Below are positions 43,123-56,420 of a DNA stretch of 64,000 nucleotides, in pieces. The translations under genes were made by a program, and so were the position numbers. The DNA is taken from assembly GCA_036365515.1 (NCBI GenBank), contig CM070873.1, positions 174,956,104 through 175,020,103 of the forward strand, given 5' to 3'. Under the pieces are notes generated by a model. The model worked only from the letters and a program-made list of their open reading frames with translations. It made no database searches and was not told where the DNA came from. Every line of letters begins with the position of its first letter. The first letter of the stretch is position 1. Source of the DNA: Torymus aiolomorphi (taxonomy: Eukaryota; Arthropoda; Insecta; Hymenoptera; Torymidae).

Positions 43123-45185
43123 TTAGATTCTGAAAAGCTGTGTTTCGGATTTTTCTAAAAGTGTGGACGTAGATTGTGTTTGATTGGCTGCAATAAGTGG
43201 TGATGATGGACGGGGTGGTAAGGGTCTGAGATTTATAACCTTCCGTCGTTTAAATTCCTGTAATTCATGCTCTTCTACTTTTGCAGATATGTGCTCTTTT
43301 TTCAGTGGCATGGATATGGTGGGTTTAGTTACTACTATTTTTTGAAGTTCACTCGCCCTTCCTTTTGTATTTCTTGAATTCCTTCCTCTGTTTCGTCGAT
43401 CTTGCTCAATACTACTAATAGGTGTGATATATATGTGAAAGTTGCCCCTAATAAGTGTCTGGAACATCCGTATAGTTTATGGAGTGTATATTCTCTTATT
43501 ATCATATCTACTACCATTTTTGTTAGTTGCTTTAGTATCAATGTCATAATAATTCTTGAGCTTATCGTTCCGTATTCTTCGTATTTTTCTATTATTTTGT
43601 TCCAAGTGGTTTCGGCAATATGAGTCAGTGTTTTCTCCGTTAGGAAATTACTCATTAGATCGTCTTTTGTAGAGTTTGCACTTTGTGCAAACCTTGCTAT
43701 TGTATTCATTAAAGATTTCTTTCCATTGGAGAAAGTAATCTTTCTTCGAATTTTTCCAGATCCTGTTGTGTATATATTCCACTTGTTGCTAAAGAATTTA
43801 GTTTCTCTGGTGTTCAATTTTTAATAATTTTTGGTTTAAAAATAGTGATGTTTTTCTTGACTTTCCTTGGCGTACGCGTTAAACTTATCCAGTCGTTGTC
43901 TACTTTATAATAGGGTGGAATTATTGTATCACAATCGATCTGTGTTCCTGTTCTAATTAAAATATGGGTTTTCGGCGTAAGGAATCAAGTAGTATTTCCA
44001 GATATTACGTGAAGTTCCTCGTAGCATCATTTATTATGTTGAATTTTTACGTTTATCGGGGTACATTTAACTACGTGTACCACCTCTCCTGCAAGCCTAG
44101 CGATATATCCTGGCTTTTGCATGACGTTATAAGCAAATTCATCTGGGAAATTGGATGTAAGGGATAAGGAATTTTGGATTTTTTCTCTTTACCCCGCACG
44201 TTTTTGTTAAAATATTTAAACATACGTTCTTGAATTGCGCCCAAAAATATTTTTCTACGTGCACAAATTTCGCATTTGTATACGCAAAAATATCTATATT
44301 AATTAAATCTCGCTGCTAACTCACATCGTTATCGAATAGAATGTTTACATTGGTTTTATCGTAAATAAATAATTTAGGATGTTCTGTTTTCGTTATAATC
44401 CTGTCACAAAGTTTAATATTTTCTGCAGGGTTTAAAGAAAAAGATATATCATAAGTATTTATTGTATAAATTACTTCCTGGATTAGTGATAATGTTTTTG
44501 TTACAGTATCTTTAAATAAAACATCGTATTTGTTAACAAAACAATTTTCATTTGGAACATGCGACCAAATGAAACGTTCGTCTGACAATTTGCATGTCGT
44601 TCCTGAATTTAAATGTAATTTGTTATTATTTAAATTTACCTTTGCATATTCTTCCATAAGGATAATTTTTATGATACCCTGAAAAAGAACATTATCCCAA
44701 CTTCCATAACCATCCGCGTAGGTGGCTCCTGAACAAGATTTCCCTTCGATTTTTCCATCGAGGTCGATTCCTACTGTTTTGGTTTCATTTATTTTTATAT
44801 TCTCTATTGTGTGAAAGTTGTCATATTTAAATATTCCCGTATCGTGAATAAATTTACATTGTTCTGCGTTAACGTCATATAAATGTTCTTGTAGACCGTC
44901 TTCAACCGGACCTAAATGGCTGAACATTCCGCAGTGATATATTGTTCGTCTTATTTCTATTTTCCATTGTATTACATGATTTGTTTTGAATCCCGCTGAT
45001 TGTAATAACTTGACAGTTGTATTAGATACTTGCAAATCTTCTTCATGGAAATCGCATTCTCCAGTATCCACTAGGGAGTATGTTTTCACTGCTGGGTCAG
45101 CAGAGCCGCAGTTGAATCCAATTATGGCTTTGTTATATTTAATGAGGGTTAAAATTATAAAAATTTCGAATAATGTTTTCGCCAT
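43123..45185 (-). pseudogene. G3 envelope: glycoprotein resembling chuvirus G, decayed
   Basis: Lies directly downstream of integrase, where env sits in Gypsy errantivirus-like elements. The first frame (45185-44316, 289 codons) starts MAKTLFEIFIILTL, a signal peptide, followed by a Cys-rich ectodomain with several N-glycosylation sites. The middle part (44315-43820) is broken by several shifts and stops. The next frame (43817-43335) has hydrophobic membrane segments, and a charged tail follows in another frame to 43123. Overall order and Cys pattern resemble G proteins of arthropod chuviruses that retrotransposons have captured. Family assignment is from recognition, not search. At least three frame breaks; no function expected. 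Confidence 0.65.
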
Positions 45186-45201
45186 TTCCTAAAACAGAAA
45201 A

Positions 45202-45737
45202 TTATTTTACTATTTTTTTTTTATTTACAAGACTTAATTTATTTGAATGTACAGTTTTTGCTTTTCTCTTGTAATCAATTGTGATATTGTTTTTTCCATT
45301 TACTTTTAATATGTCGAAAGGACTTTGATAACGATCTTTCTTAAGTTTACCCGGTTTTGGCTCTTTAATTAGCCATACTTTATCGCCTTTATCAAATTGT
45401 ACTGGATTTGTGAATCTATCGTAATAATTTTTAGATTTTTGCTCTGAAGCTATTAAATTCTCTCTTGCTATTTCAGCAATTTCTCTCATGTTTTTTTATT
45501 AATTTTTCTAGGTATCCATTATATGTAGGCAATAATTCTCATATCTTAACTGGCTCGCTAGATGGAATTCTAGCAGGAGAAGCAAACACTATTTCGTACG
45601 GTATAAATTTGTGACTCACGTGTACACTTGTATAATAATGAAATTGTGCAAAATCCAATAGTTCATCCCATTCATATTTTTTTGTAGAAAAATTCTTTTT
45701 GTGAAAGATTAGAGGATTGTTCGTATTGGTGATTGTT
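45202..45737 (-). pseudogene. G3 integrase C-terminal part
   Basis: Two frames. 45775-45539: KYEWDELLDFAQFHYYTSVH and FIPYEIVFASPARIPSS, the end of the core. 45489-45202: ARENLIASEQKSKNYYDR, FDKGDKVWLIKEPKPGK and VHSNKLSLV, the Gypsy integrase tail. A frameshift near 45490-45540 separates them. The tail stops 17 bases before the env ATG. The core is interrupted at 45738 by a 1.5-kb block of younger elements. Confidence 0.8.
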
Positions 45738-46121
45738 GAATAAATAAACTCCTTCTTCTTGACCCAACGAACCAAATCTTTATTTAACTTAACCCAACGT
45801 TTCGGACATGTATTATGTCCCTTTTCAAGGCTCTATCAATAAATTAATAGGTTTATAAAACCATCGTTAAAAAGTACGTAATAATGTCTCACAGAGACTC
45901 GTCTGCCGTCAGTTCTCGGAAATTTTCATTTCAAAATTTCCGAGAACTGACGGCAGACGAGTCTCTGTGAGACATTATTACGTACTTTTTAACGATGGTT
46001 TTATAAACCTATTAATTTATTGATAGAGCCTTGAAAAGGGACATAATACATGTCCGAAACGTTGGGTTAAGTTAAATAATGATTTGGTTCGTTGGGTCAA
46101 GAAGAAGGAGTTTATTTATTC
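45738..46121. repeat. Palindrome with 189-bp arms and hammerhead-like motifs
   Basis: 45738-45926 and 45933-46121 are inverse copies around a 6-base loop, almost without mismatch. Each arm contains CTTGAAAA, a GGGACAT/ATGTCC stem and GAAACGTTG (46030-46063 on plus). The design repeats that of 18051-18396 with unrelated sequence elsewhere in the arms. Confidence 0.85.
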
Positions 46122-46123
46122 AA

Positions 46124-47142
46124 AAATTCTTTTTCTCTACTCCTCGGGCGAAAGTACGCGTTTTCGCCGTTTGTTTACACTAGAAGAAGAAGCACTTTTG
46201 CCCACTGCGTGCGTCACTTGTTTCACGCGCGACCGAACGCTCTGTGAGCAATGTTTTGAATAGCCTAACCCCATATACGATACAGCGGATTGTGACTTTG
46301 CCGCGCGGAAGTCGCGAAAGTGTGCGACTTCAGCGCGGATCTGTCTCGCATCGGGAGCGTGGTGCTCTCAAGAAGGATGGTCTACTATGAATTCATATTT
46401 ATTTATTTGGAAATATCCTCTCTCTCTCTCCCTATCTCTCTTTATCTCTCTCTATTTTAGCCTATTGGCGGAACATTATGATATTCGTACAAGTATTTTT
46501 ATAAGTATCTTATTTGCCACGTGTTCTCTTATTTATTATTTCAAAGATTATCTTTTTAGTTTTTTTGCATTGTTTTTTTTATTGCATTTGCATTATTTCT
46601 TTTGCATTGTTATGTTTTTGATAAATCTTTTATATTTCTTATGTATTTTACGACATAATGAACTAAATTGTTATTGTATTCTATTGTAATTGACTGAAAT
46701 TTTTTATTTTATACCTTTTAATGTATTTTCTAATATTTGCCGAAAAGGGAGAATAAAGATTTATCTATTTATCTATCTATCTCTCTATCCCTCTTTCTCT
46801 TGACTTACATGAGTATGTTAACAATCTGCTTGTTCATGTATTTTCGATGCCGGCCCCAACCAGCAGCACTCGCTACGCTCGTGCTGCAAATGTTGGGCGG
46901 GCATCGAACACACATAAACGCGCACATCTGGGAAAATCAATTGCGACATAGGTAAAATAAAATTGAAAAATAAAATCTGCAAACTACAAGAACAACGCGA
47001 AGTCGCTAACGCTATCAAAGCATAGGGCGAAAGAAAAAACATGGCTTCGCAGAGTTGACGTTACCAGGAAAGACGATGATTTTCGATTTTTCTAGATTGA
47101 TTAATTAACGTACTTTCGCCCGGGAATAGAGAAAAATACTAT
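46124..47142. mobile_element. 1-kb non-autonomous DNA element
   Basis: Ends share about 35 bp inverted: TTTTTCTCTACTCCTCGGG (left) against CCCGGGAATAGAGAAAAA (right), continuing into CGAAAGTACG. No transposase. Interior holds an A/T-rich block ending GAATAAAGATTTATCTATTT and (TATC)n near 46780, which looks like a 3' tail of a non-LTR element. The hydrophobic frame at 46387-46689 is low-complexity and not convincing. Confidence 0.55.
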
Positions 47143-47262
47143 TTCTTACACGGGGGTTAAATGGAACTCCTGGATGCACGTAATATGACGGCCTCAGCTT
47201 CGCCTCAGTAGTCATATCACGTACCTGCGAAAGTTCCATTTTCCCCCCTTGTAAGAAAATCT
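47143..47262. repeat. Hairpin of about 120 bp
   Basis: CTTACACGGGGGTTAAATGG at 47147 pairs with the inverse near 47255 (TTCCATTTTCCCCCCTTGTAAG region); the centre (ACGTAATATGAC...GTCATATCACGT) is also self-complementary. It lies between the 1-kb element and the resumed G3 integrase. Confidence 0.6.
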
Positions 47263-47755
47263 ACTATAAATATTCACACAACAGGTGGTGTGCTCTTTCT
47301 AATGAACCATTAGATTGCGGAGAGAAAGTTGTAGTTTCAATGTTATAAAATTTAAATCTTTTAGCTATCTGTTTCATTATTTTACTCGCGAAATTTGCCC
47401 CTCTATCGGTTCCGCTGTTTGATCTTTCAAACGTACTAAAATTATAAACTTTAATAATTTATCCTGTATGGATAAAATATATTTATTATTATTTTTAGTA
47501 ACGTTAAATGGACCTACAATATCCATTGCGATTTTATCGAATGTTTTTCCGGTGCATCCGTAATAATCATTGATTGTTTAGTCTTTTTCCGTTTCAATTT
47601 ATTTCTTTGACAATCTTCACACTTTTTTATTCTATTTTGAATGTCTGATTTGTAAGTTCTATTTACAACAGAATGTCCTCCTATCGTAGAGGAGTGATAC
47701 ATATAAAAAATTATATCTCTGTCCTCAACTTTTACGTATTCAATATTATTTAAAC
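47263..47755 (-). pseudogene. G3 integrase zinc domain and core start
   Basis: Frame 47702-47514 begins MYHSSTIGGHSVVNRTYKSD and continues KKCEDCQRNK, the HHCC zinc finger (two His, two Cys). Shifted frames then give VGPFNVTKNNNKYIL and TDRGANFASKIM with the Asp of the core, then SPQSNGSLERAH with the Glu. A piece between the first and second Asp is missing. Upstream G3 sequence is cut off at 47755 by the LTR of G2. Confidence 0.78.
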
Positions 47756-49121
<1,366 letters not shown>

Positions 49122-49254
49122 CTCCCCCGCCAGACGCTGCTTAGGGGACTCTGACATCCATGACCGTCGTCGTACCTATACGTATGGTGGTAAGGTTTTA
49201 GTAGAAGAAGGTTCGAAAAGGGAATTAGGAAGAATTGAAGTCACAAGATTTTTT
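49122..49254 (-). other. G2 polypurine tract and inner 3' end
   Basis: Minus strand GGCGGGGGAG directly precedes the LTR start TGTAACGCG, so this is the polypurine tract. The next 120 bp have no frame. At about 49255 the A/T-rich tail of LINE A begins. Confidence 0.65.
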
Positions 49255-49855
49255 TTTTAAATTTTTTATTAAAAAAACATAAAAAAACTCTTCGGGGCTT
49301 CACCCTCTTCAGCTGGCCCGGGAGTAATTCTGGCGCCCCGTGTGATGAACATGGTTGGGGCAGTGCTTCGGCTTCTGTACCCCAAGCTCACCACACATAA
49401 AACACCGAGTAAATAGAACAGAATAGAATAGAAAGGAATGCCCTTTATTTTACCATGGAAGGCAAAAATTATAAAATTACAGTCTTGTAAATATTATACA
49501 TCGATATTTAACACGATGACATAGAATTTTTATAAAATACATATAAGTAATAATAAATAAATATATACATTTGTTAATTTTACTAATTAAATATAACTAT
49601 AAAAATATATAAAAAAAATTATCTTTGGTCAGGGTCTATAATAAATTACATCTAATTAGATAATTGAAAATCACGTTGAAAACATCTAATTAATTCATTA
49701 ATACATACAATTACGAGCAATGACTAGCCGTCGTTATCACAAGTTTTGAACACTATTGGTGAGAATAGTCAGAGTCTAATTAGCAAATGGCAACGTTGTC
49801 GATGCCCGTCAGGCTCGGGGGGAGGGCTACGCGTCTAGGTCATAGAGATATTGAC

Positions 49856-52666
49856 TCATCGCCCTCTTGACGGAGAATATTGACGGTGAGTGTCGAAGGG
49901 TGGAAGAAGGGAGTTCCAAAAGCGGGCTCCCTGAACCTGAAAAGAATGAGCACCCATTTCGGTGCTGACCAGAGGGATATTGAGTTGTCGGCGGACACCC
50001 CATATAGCATACTTGAGCTTGTAGATCGAGAACAGATCAGCTAGAGAGCTCGGCTCACGTAGTCTTGTGACTTTGTAGAGCAGAATAGACATAAAATATA
50101 GTCGACGCGAATCGGCTTGGAGCCAGCCCAGGCGTGTTCTATAGGGGGAGATATGCTCATCCCTCCTAACACCATATATGTACCTCACACATGAATTGCT
50201 GAGTCTCTGAAGTCGAGTGCGTTGTTCCAAGCTTGCGTTAAGAGTCACCACCGTGCAGTAGTCGAGGTGGGGTTGGACTAAGGACTCAACTAATCGTTTG
50301 CGGAGGGTCTCGGTGGTACACGCCCTGATGAACCGCAGATTGTACAGGGCTTTCTTTACTTTCTTGGTAATATTGTCAATGTACGGTTTCCATGTCAGTT
50401 TACTGCCTAATGTAACACCGAGACTCACAACCTCGCCGCTGAATGGGATGAGAACTCCGTCCTGCAGCTCAACGCCCGATAAGCCCATTGGATTAATATC
50501 ATTAATATTCTTTCTCGAACTGAAAACTATTGCTTTGGTTTTACTTGCGTTGAGCTGCAGGCCAGAGGTCCCCGCCCACCCAGTCACCAGTCGTGCCACA
50601 TTAGATAGTCGGGCCAAGTCATCCAGTATATTCTCCTTGGTGGTGTGGAGATATATCTGGAGGTCGTCTGCATAGAATATGTGCTTAACTGTACTTTCAC
50701 TGAGTGTGTCCTGCAGGTCGTTGACGTAAAGACAGAAAAGTAGGGGACCCAGAACGGACCCCTGTGGGACTCCCAGATTTGTTTCCAACCATTCTGCATT
50801 TGTATCCTTTTTAGATAACACTATCTGAGAGCGGCCTTGCAGATAGAATTTGATCCACAGGAGCGCCGTCCTGGAGAACCCCAGTCTTCTTAATGTGTTC
50901 AATAGTTTATTCGGTGAGATGGTGTCGAAGGCTTTACTAAAGTCAAATAATAGTAGTAAAGTTACTTTTCTGTTGTCCACGGCCATGCGTATGTCATCAG
51001 TCAGTTTGAGTAATGCAGTTTGCGTGCTGTGGTGTTTACGAAATCCGGTCTGGAGGGGATCAAGTAAAGTATATTTATTTATATATTCCGTGATTTGGGT
51101 GTGGGCTATCTTTTGGAGAACTTTGGAATGGAAGCAAAGTAGGGATATAGGCCGAAAATCCGAAACAGATGAAGGTACAGTATTTTTCTGCAGTGCAAGT
51201 ATCTGCGCTTGCTTCCAAGCCCTCAGAAAGATGCCCTGTGCGAAAGAGGAGTTAAAGATGTTAACTAAATAATCCCCAATCACCGGGAGAGCCTTAACAA
51301 TCACCGACTGGGGAACCCCATCTGCCCCTCTAGACTGAGAGAAGAAGTGCGCGATAGCCAAGACGACATCGTTGATGTTAACCCGTTGAAAATTAAAGCC
51401 TTCTTCGCTGGCTGTCGAGATGAAGTCCATAGCATCTTCCTTAGCATAGAAGTGAGCATTAAGCTCTTCCAGGGTAAACCCGTGAGAGTCCTCCTCTTTC
51501 CGTTCAGAAAAGAGGCCGAGGTCGCCGATTTCTTTCCAAATATTTTTTCCATCACTTAGAGCGTCCGTTAGGTACCGATGAAAATGGGAGTTGCGCTCCT
51601 GTATTATGCGAACGTCGACCTCATTGCTGAGGAAAAGAAACTCATCAAGTAAATCCGCTCGCCCAGTGCGCTTGTAGCGCCTGTGTGTAGCGTCACGCTT
51701 ATTGATGAGCTGCCTCAGCTTACACCCAAGCTAGGGAGCAGAGTTTTTGTTAGGGCAAGCCGTTTTCACTGGCGCCAGAGTATCAATTGCTAAATTTAGA
51801 TTGAAATTTAATTCATTTAAAGCCTCCTCCAGATCGGATTCGATGGAATTTGCAGCTACCCATTCACATCCAGATAACAGTTCATTTAGTGACTCAGGGC
51901 ATATGCCCTTGAAATCTCTGTAAGAGAAAGATGCCCTGACGGCACTAGTAGTAAAAATATCGATTATCACATCAATGATACTGTGCTTTCCGAAAACGGG
52001 CAGCCACTCGTTCTTGTAGTCAAGAGTAACATCATTGTCGTCAGTCAAGACAACATCAATCCATGTGTGAGAGGTAGATGTTCTATGTGTTGGACCGTGG
52101 GGAATAATTTGAAGAGAGAGTTCTTCAGTCAGATGCCTGATAGTATTGGCATCATCGGATATCGATAGCATGTTGGCGTTAAGGTCTCCCATTATGACTT
52201 TGTGACTAAATTCGGCACTTAGTTCACGCAAGGCTGAAAACAGATTGGAATCCTTGCAAAATGAAATTTTTGGAGGACGATAAATTACGCCAGCAAGTAT
52301 GGGAGGAGAATCGCCCTGCTGCACACTGCAAAATAGATACTCAGGGATACCTGGTTTACCAGGCCCCTGAGTATTCGAAAATTCTATTTTCTTGACATTA
52401 AAGTCGCTTCTCACGTGCAGGACGACTCTTCCTCCATTGGTGTTACGATCTTGCCTCAGCACCGAGTACCCGGAAATCTGGATAATACTATCGTCCACAA
52501 TTGGATCCAGCCACGATTCTGCTATACCAAAGATGTGATAGGAGGGATTGTCTGCCAAGAACAGACGTAGGCTCTCAATATGAGCTCGCAATGAATTAAT
52601 GTTGAGGAAGCCAGCCTTAAAAGAACTACTCCCCTTCCCCCCTTGCCACTTGGTGCCGCCAGTCAA
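49856..52666 (-). pseudogene. LINE A ORF2: endonuclease and reverse transcriptase
   Basis: One frame of about 936 codons with a single TAG at 51731. Endonuclease part: LNINSLRAH, IFGIAESWLDP (catalytic Glu), GVIYRPP, IMGDLNANML, HTWIDVVLT, FGKHSIID (His). RT part: PQSVIVKALP, FRPISLLCFHSKVLQK, LFDFSKAFDTIS, GVPQGSVLGPLLF and the catalytic FYADDLQIYL, then a thumb region and a Trp-containing C-terminus (ARFWNSLLP). The endonuclease nicks target DNA and RT copies the element RNA from the nick. Apart from the nonsense codon the frame is intact, so this copy is recent in decay terms. Clade is CR1-like by motif style and ORF1 type. Confidence 0.9.
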
Positions 52667-52788
52667 GACGCCTACGCCGACTCGCCTACCTGATCTGATA
52701 CCCGCGTCAAGTTCGTCAGTTCCAGTAACATGACCGTCAGGAGTTGTCGCGTTAGGTTTCGTAGTAGGCCGTGGTCTTTTGGGAGCGG

Positions 52789-53785
52789 TCAGGCACGCCG
52801 CACAGTGTTGAGATTTGGATTTTTGATGAACAAAATAGGCCTCGCAGTTACGGTGGGACCGTAGTCAGAAGCTCGGCCTTGTAAGCCGTTTACATTAGAG
52901 TTTACGGTGTGTATTTGGTGATTTTGGTGAGCACCTTTGAAGTTGTGTACAACATCTCGTGTATCAGTAATGACACTCTTTAAGGTTATATTGTCTTCCA
53001 GAAGCATGTTAATTTTGTCGTTTAAATCGACAATTGCTTTATTTTGCATGTTAATCAAGTCCTCGAGAGCACTGATCCGCGCCGTCAGCTTCCTACTGCT
53101 ATCATGGTCAGATAGCAGTGAGGAGACACTGCGAGACGCAAGGTCGCGGCCTCCGAGGAGCTTGATATCGTCAAGTTGCTGCTGGAGCATGTCAAATCTT
53201 TGGAAGAAGTTTCCAAGGTGCTCACCGGAATTAGTGTGTATGTCAGTCCGCATAGGTTGGAGTCACCCAACGGTGGCGATGAAGGCGGTGGAGACGCGCG
53301 GGGAGATTCGGCTTCGACATCAACCCCAGCATCGATCTTGACCTCAGCAGCAGTGGCAGATATCGGAGATGATGTGGGTGAAGCGGTGTTGGTGGCAGAA
53401 AGCGCCTGAGTGCTGCCTGCCCGCTCAGCATCCTCAGCTGTACTTATAGGAGAGTTGGGACGCGCCTGCCGGACGGCTTCCCGCTCAGCAGCTGTCGACG
53501 CTTGGTGAGAGCGGCGGGCGTGGGGCTGAAGAGGCATCGCCGGCGTCGAGGCGCTAAGAGGCACGCGGTGGTGGGGCGACGCTCGAGGAGCTGACGGCGT
53601 AACTGGCTGTGATGACGCAAGCGAGGCGCGCATGCTCACCTGAGTTGGCTTAGTCACGGCCGCGGCTGCTGGTACTTCTTCTTGCCTGAGCAACCTGAGT
53701 GGCAAAGCCGAAGGCATGTTGGGCAGGTGCTCGTGGGAGTGGTGGACGCATCATTGCAGACTGGACACGCAGGTGAGAGGTTCAT
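52789..53785 (-). pseudogene. LINE A ORF1: PHD finger and coiled-coil protein
   Basis: Starts at the ATG 53785 (MNLSPACPVC). A PHD-like Cys/His set follows (CPVC...CPTCLRLCHSGC). A shift near 53690 leads into an Ala/Ser/Pro-rich frame (53717-53085), and another into 53253-52789 with a coiled coil (RISALEDLINMQNKAIVDL). ORF1 proteins bind RNA as nucleoprotein. LINE B's ORF1 has the same plan. Broken by two shifts. Confidence 0.7.
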
Positions 53786-54059
53786 GATGCCGGCTAGCCG
53801 ATTCGAAGAAGGCGCCGTGTCCGCTACTCACGCTAGGTAGGGTGACCAACCTCAAGGCAGCAAGAAAGAAGTGCTACGCGCCAAGACCGCCGAGCCGCAC
53901 TCCTAACCTCACTCCGGTGCAGAGCATAGAAAAAGGTCTCCCTGGCTCAAAAAAAAGAAGCCGTGCAGTTTATGCTCCTTTCACATGGAGCCTGCGGGAG
54001 GCCAGATTTTTCTAAAACAGGTGTACTCATAAAAGACACATGAGAACATGAAAATAAGG

Positions 54060-54960
54060 CGCTTGAAGCGAGAGCGAAAAGAGTAGCGTGTGTCTACATA
54101 CCTGTACCGAGAGAGAGGGGGAGCGCATGCGCGTCCAATGCCTCCCGGGTAGCCTTCTCCTCTTCGAGCGCCTTTCGGAGGCGCTCATCTTCTTCCTTGG
54201 AGACGGCGCTGGGTCTCTTCTTTGGCCCGGCGCGCCGTCCCCGCCGCCTCTTCTCTGGCTCGCCTGGCCTCTTCCATGCGCTTCTGCGCACGAGTCAGAC
54301 GAGCCTCCTCGTCCTTAAGAAAGGCGGCGCGGTGTAGCCTGGCGGCCGCGAGCTCTTCTCGCCGGCCTTGGGCCATTCCGACCCATTTGCCGGCTTGCCG
54401 CTCGCCGGCCTTACCGTGGCACTGGAGAAAATCCTCCAGTGCGGCCAGGGCAGCGTCCTCCGCAGTGCGCGAGGACTTGCTGACGCGCCGCGCCTCCTCA
54501 AGGGCCTGCTCCACGGGGACCCAGGCCGCACCGACTTCATCGGTCGGTGCTCCTTTTGGGACCTCGCTCTGAGCACCTTCTCCTTTTGCTTTTGCGGCCC
54601 GAGCCGCACCGGCGTCAACTTCCGGCGCTCAATGATGGGCTCGAGCCGTCTCCTCTTCGGGGACTTGGCCAGCACCAGTCGGCTCGGCTAGTGCCACTTC
54701 TTGAGGCCGGGTCCCGCTCCCCTCCCGCTGCACCTTCGGCGGATGAGGTCTCCGGAGCGGGGACGGACCGGCGCCTGTGTCGGCCGGCCTCGAAGGTCCC
54801 CTTCTTGGCTCCGGTGCCTCTATCTCCTCCACTAGTGGAGGTTTCAGCGTCACCGCATCAAACCCCTCCACCACCTGCTCCAGGAAGTCGATGACGGCGG
54901 GGTCAGGTTAACACTTGATTAATCCAGCGATCACCTGCTTCGCCGTCTCAGCTACGTCTC
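54060..54960 (-). pseudogene. G2 ORF3 (coiled-coil accessory protein)
   Basis: Pieces in three frames: VVEGFDAVTLKPPLVEEIEA (helical start and Pro-rich part), KEHRPMKSV..., and EEARLTRAQKRMEEARRARE (coiled coil), matching G1 ORF3 block for block. Here the C-terminus is longer: KEEDERLRKALEEEKATREA continues the coiled coil to about 54100, so G1 lost this end. No membrane segment. Function unknown. Confidence 0.6.
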
Positions 54961-55089
54961 GAGTCAGGCTTGGCATGTACTGCAACAGGCAAATTAATCC
55001 CGGAAAGTGGTGAGAATGAGGATCGGAAAACAAGGACAAACACGGGTTAGTACGGACGGCACAATTCTTGGACGGCACCGCTAGCGCTT

Positions 55090-56420
55090 TTTGGAAGCTC
55101 GGGTCCGACAGGAGTTAATTGGCCCAACAGCAGTAGGTGCAGGCTTCTTCTTCGAGCCCTTTGGCCACCCTGGGCCTCGTTTCGATTCTGTTGGACCGAC
55201 CACATCGTAGGTCGGCCGTCGCTCGCTCGATTTCCTGGCCTAACTAATAGCGCGGTCTTACGAGGTGGCCCGCGCCTCTTAGCCGTCGCCCGAGGCTGTA
55301 CATTCCCCTAGCTACCTCTATCGTCCGCTGGTGCGCCACGTTCGACTGAAGAGTCCCTCGGTGGTAGCGAATGGGCTATTTCCGGCCTACATTTGTCCAA
55401 GTAGTCCTTGAGCTCTTCGGCGGAGACGTATTGCTTGAGTTGCTGCGCATGGACGGGACTTATCGTTCGACCATCCTCACCTTGGATCTCATAGGTGTTA
55501 TCGCCTAGAATATTCACAATCGTATATGGCACCGCGTACTCCCGGGCTAATTTGGCAGAAATCCCCTCAGCTGCAGAGGATAGTACCTTATTCTTTCTCC
55601 ATACACGATCGCCTAGACAGTATTCTGGAGGTCGATGATGAGCGTCATAATATTTGGCTTGTCTCGCCTGCTCCGCTTGCGCGTCCGCCGCCGCCCGAAC
55701 GTGCAATTCGCGGAGCTTGTCCATGCGCGCCTCCCAATTATTTATCGCCTCTTACTGCTCTTGCTCTTCGGCTAACCTGTCTGCCTCCCGTCTTATTGTC
55801 TTCGGTGGGTCAGGATGTCGGCCGTAAATGAGCATGGCAGTACTTATGTTGGTCGAGCTCTGTTCGGCCGTATTATACGCGAAGGCCAGCTCGTTTAGAT
55901 GTTCATCCCAGGACCGGTGATTCTCCTCAGCGTAAGACATGATCGTGGTCTTGACCGTTCGGTTCACACAATCGACAGGATTGGCTTGAGGGTGATATGG
56001 TGGTGTAAACGTGTGATGCACGTTTCTCTCCTTTAAGAATGCCTCCAAGGGTGAATTCTTAAATTCAGTCCCATTATCGGAGAGAAACACCTCGGGGACT
56101 CCGAACCGCAGACATACTCGTTCGTTGAGCCATTTTATCACCGATTTACTATCTGCTCTTTTTATCCGAATTACTTTGATCCCGCGTGTGAACTCGTCCT
56201 GGAAGATATGAATGTATTCGTAGTCGTGCTTGGTTTTAGGAAGGGGTCCCATAATGTCGCTGGCCACGATTTGCCATTGACGCTGTGTTATACGACGTCC
56301 CATGAATCCTGCTGGGCGCGCTGTTCGACTTTGCACTGCTGACAAATTTGGCACTGGTACGCGTATCTGGCTACATCTGGAGATATGATTGGCCAATAAT
56401 ACTTCCGCCTTACTCTCTCT
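55090..56420 (-). pseudogene. G2 integrase
   Basis: Core frame 56396-55752: Asp in VASDIMGPLPK, Asp in FLSDNGTEF; the third catalytic position reads NPVDCVNRT, with Asp where G1 has Glu. Frame 55724-55308: GDRVWRKNKVLS, YAVPYTIVNIL, the SH3-like tail. The zinc-finger Cys pair (YQCQICQQC) is kept here at the end of the preceding frame. Stops near 55750 and 55308 break it. Confidence 0.82.

Larger units (their letters stand above)
49255..54050 (-). mobile_element. LINE A, CR1-like non-LTR retrotransposon
   Basis: Minus strand: 5' end near 54050 (approximate), ORF1 with PHD-type zinc finger (53785-52789), ORF2 with endonuclease and RT (52666-49856), a 600-bp 3' UTR and an A/T tail at 49255. Inserted in G2 between its ORF3 and polypurine tract. 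I could not find a target duplication. Confidence 0.8.
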
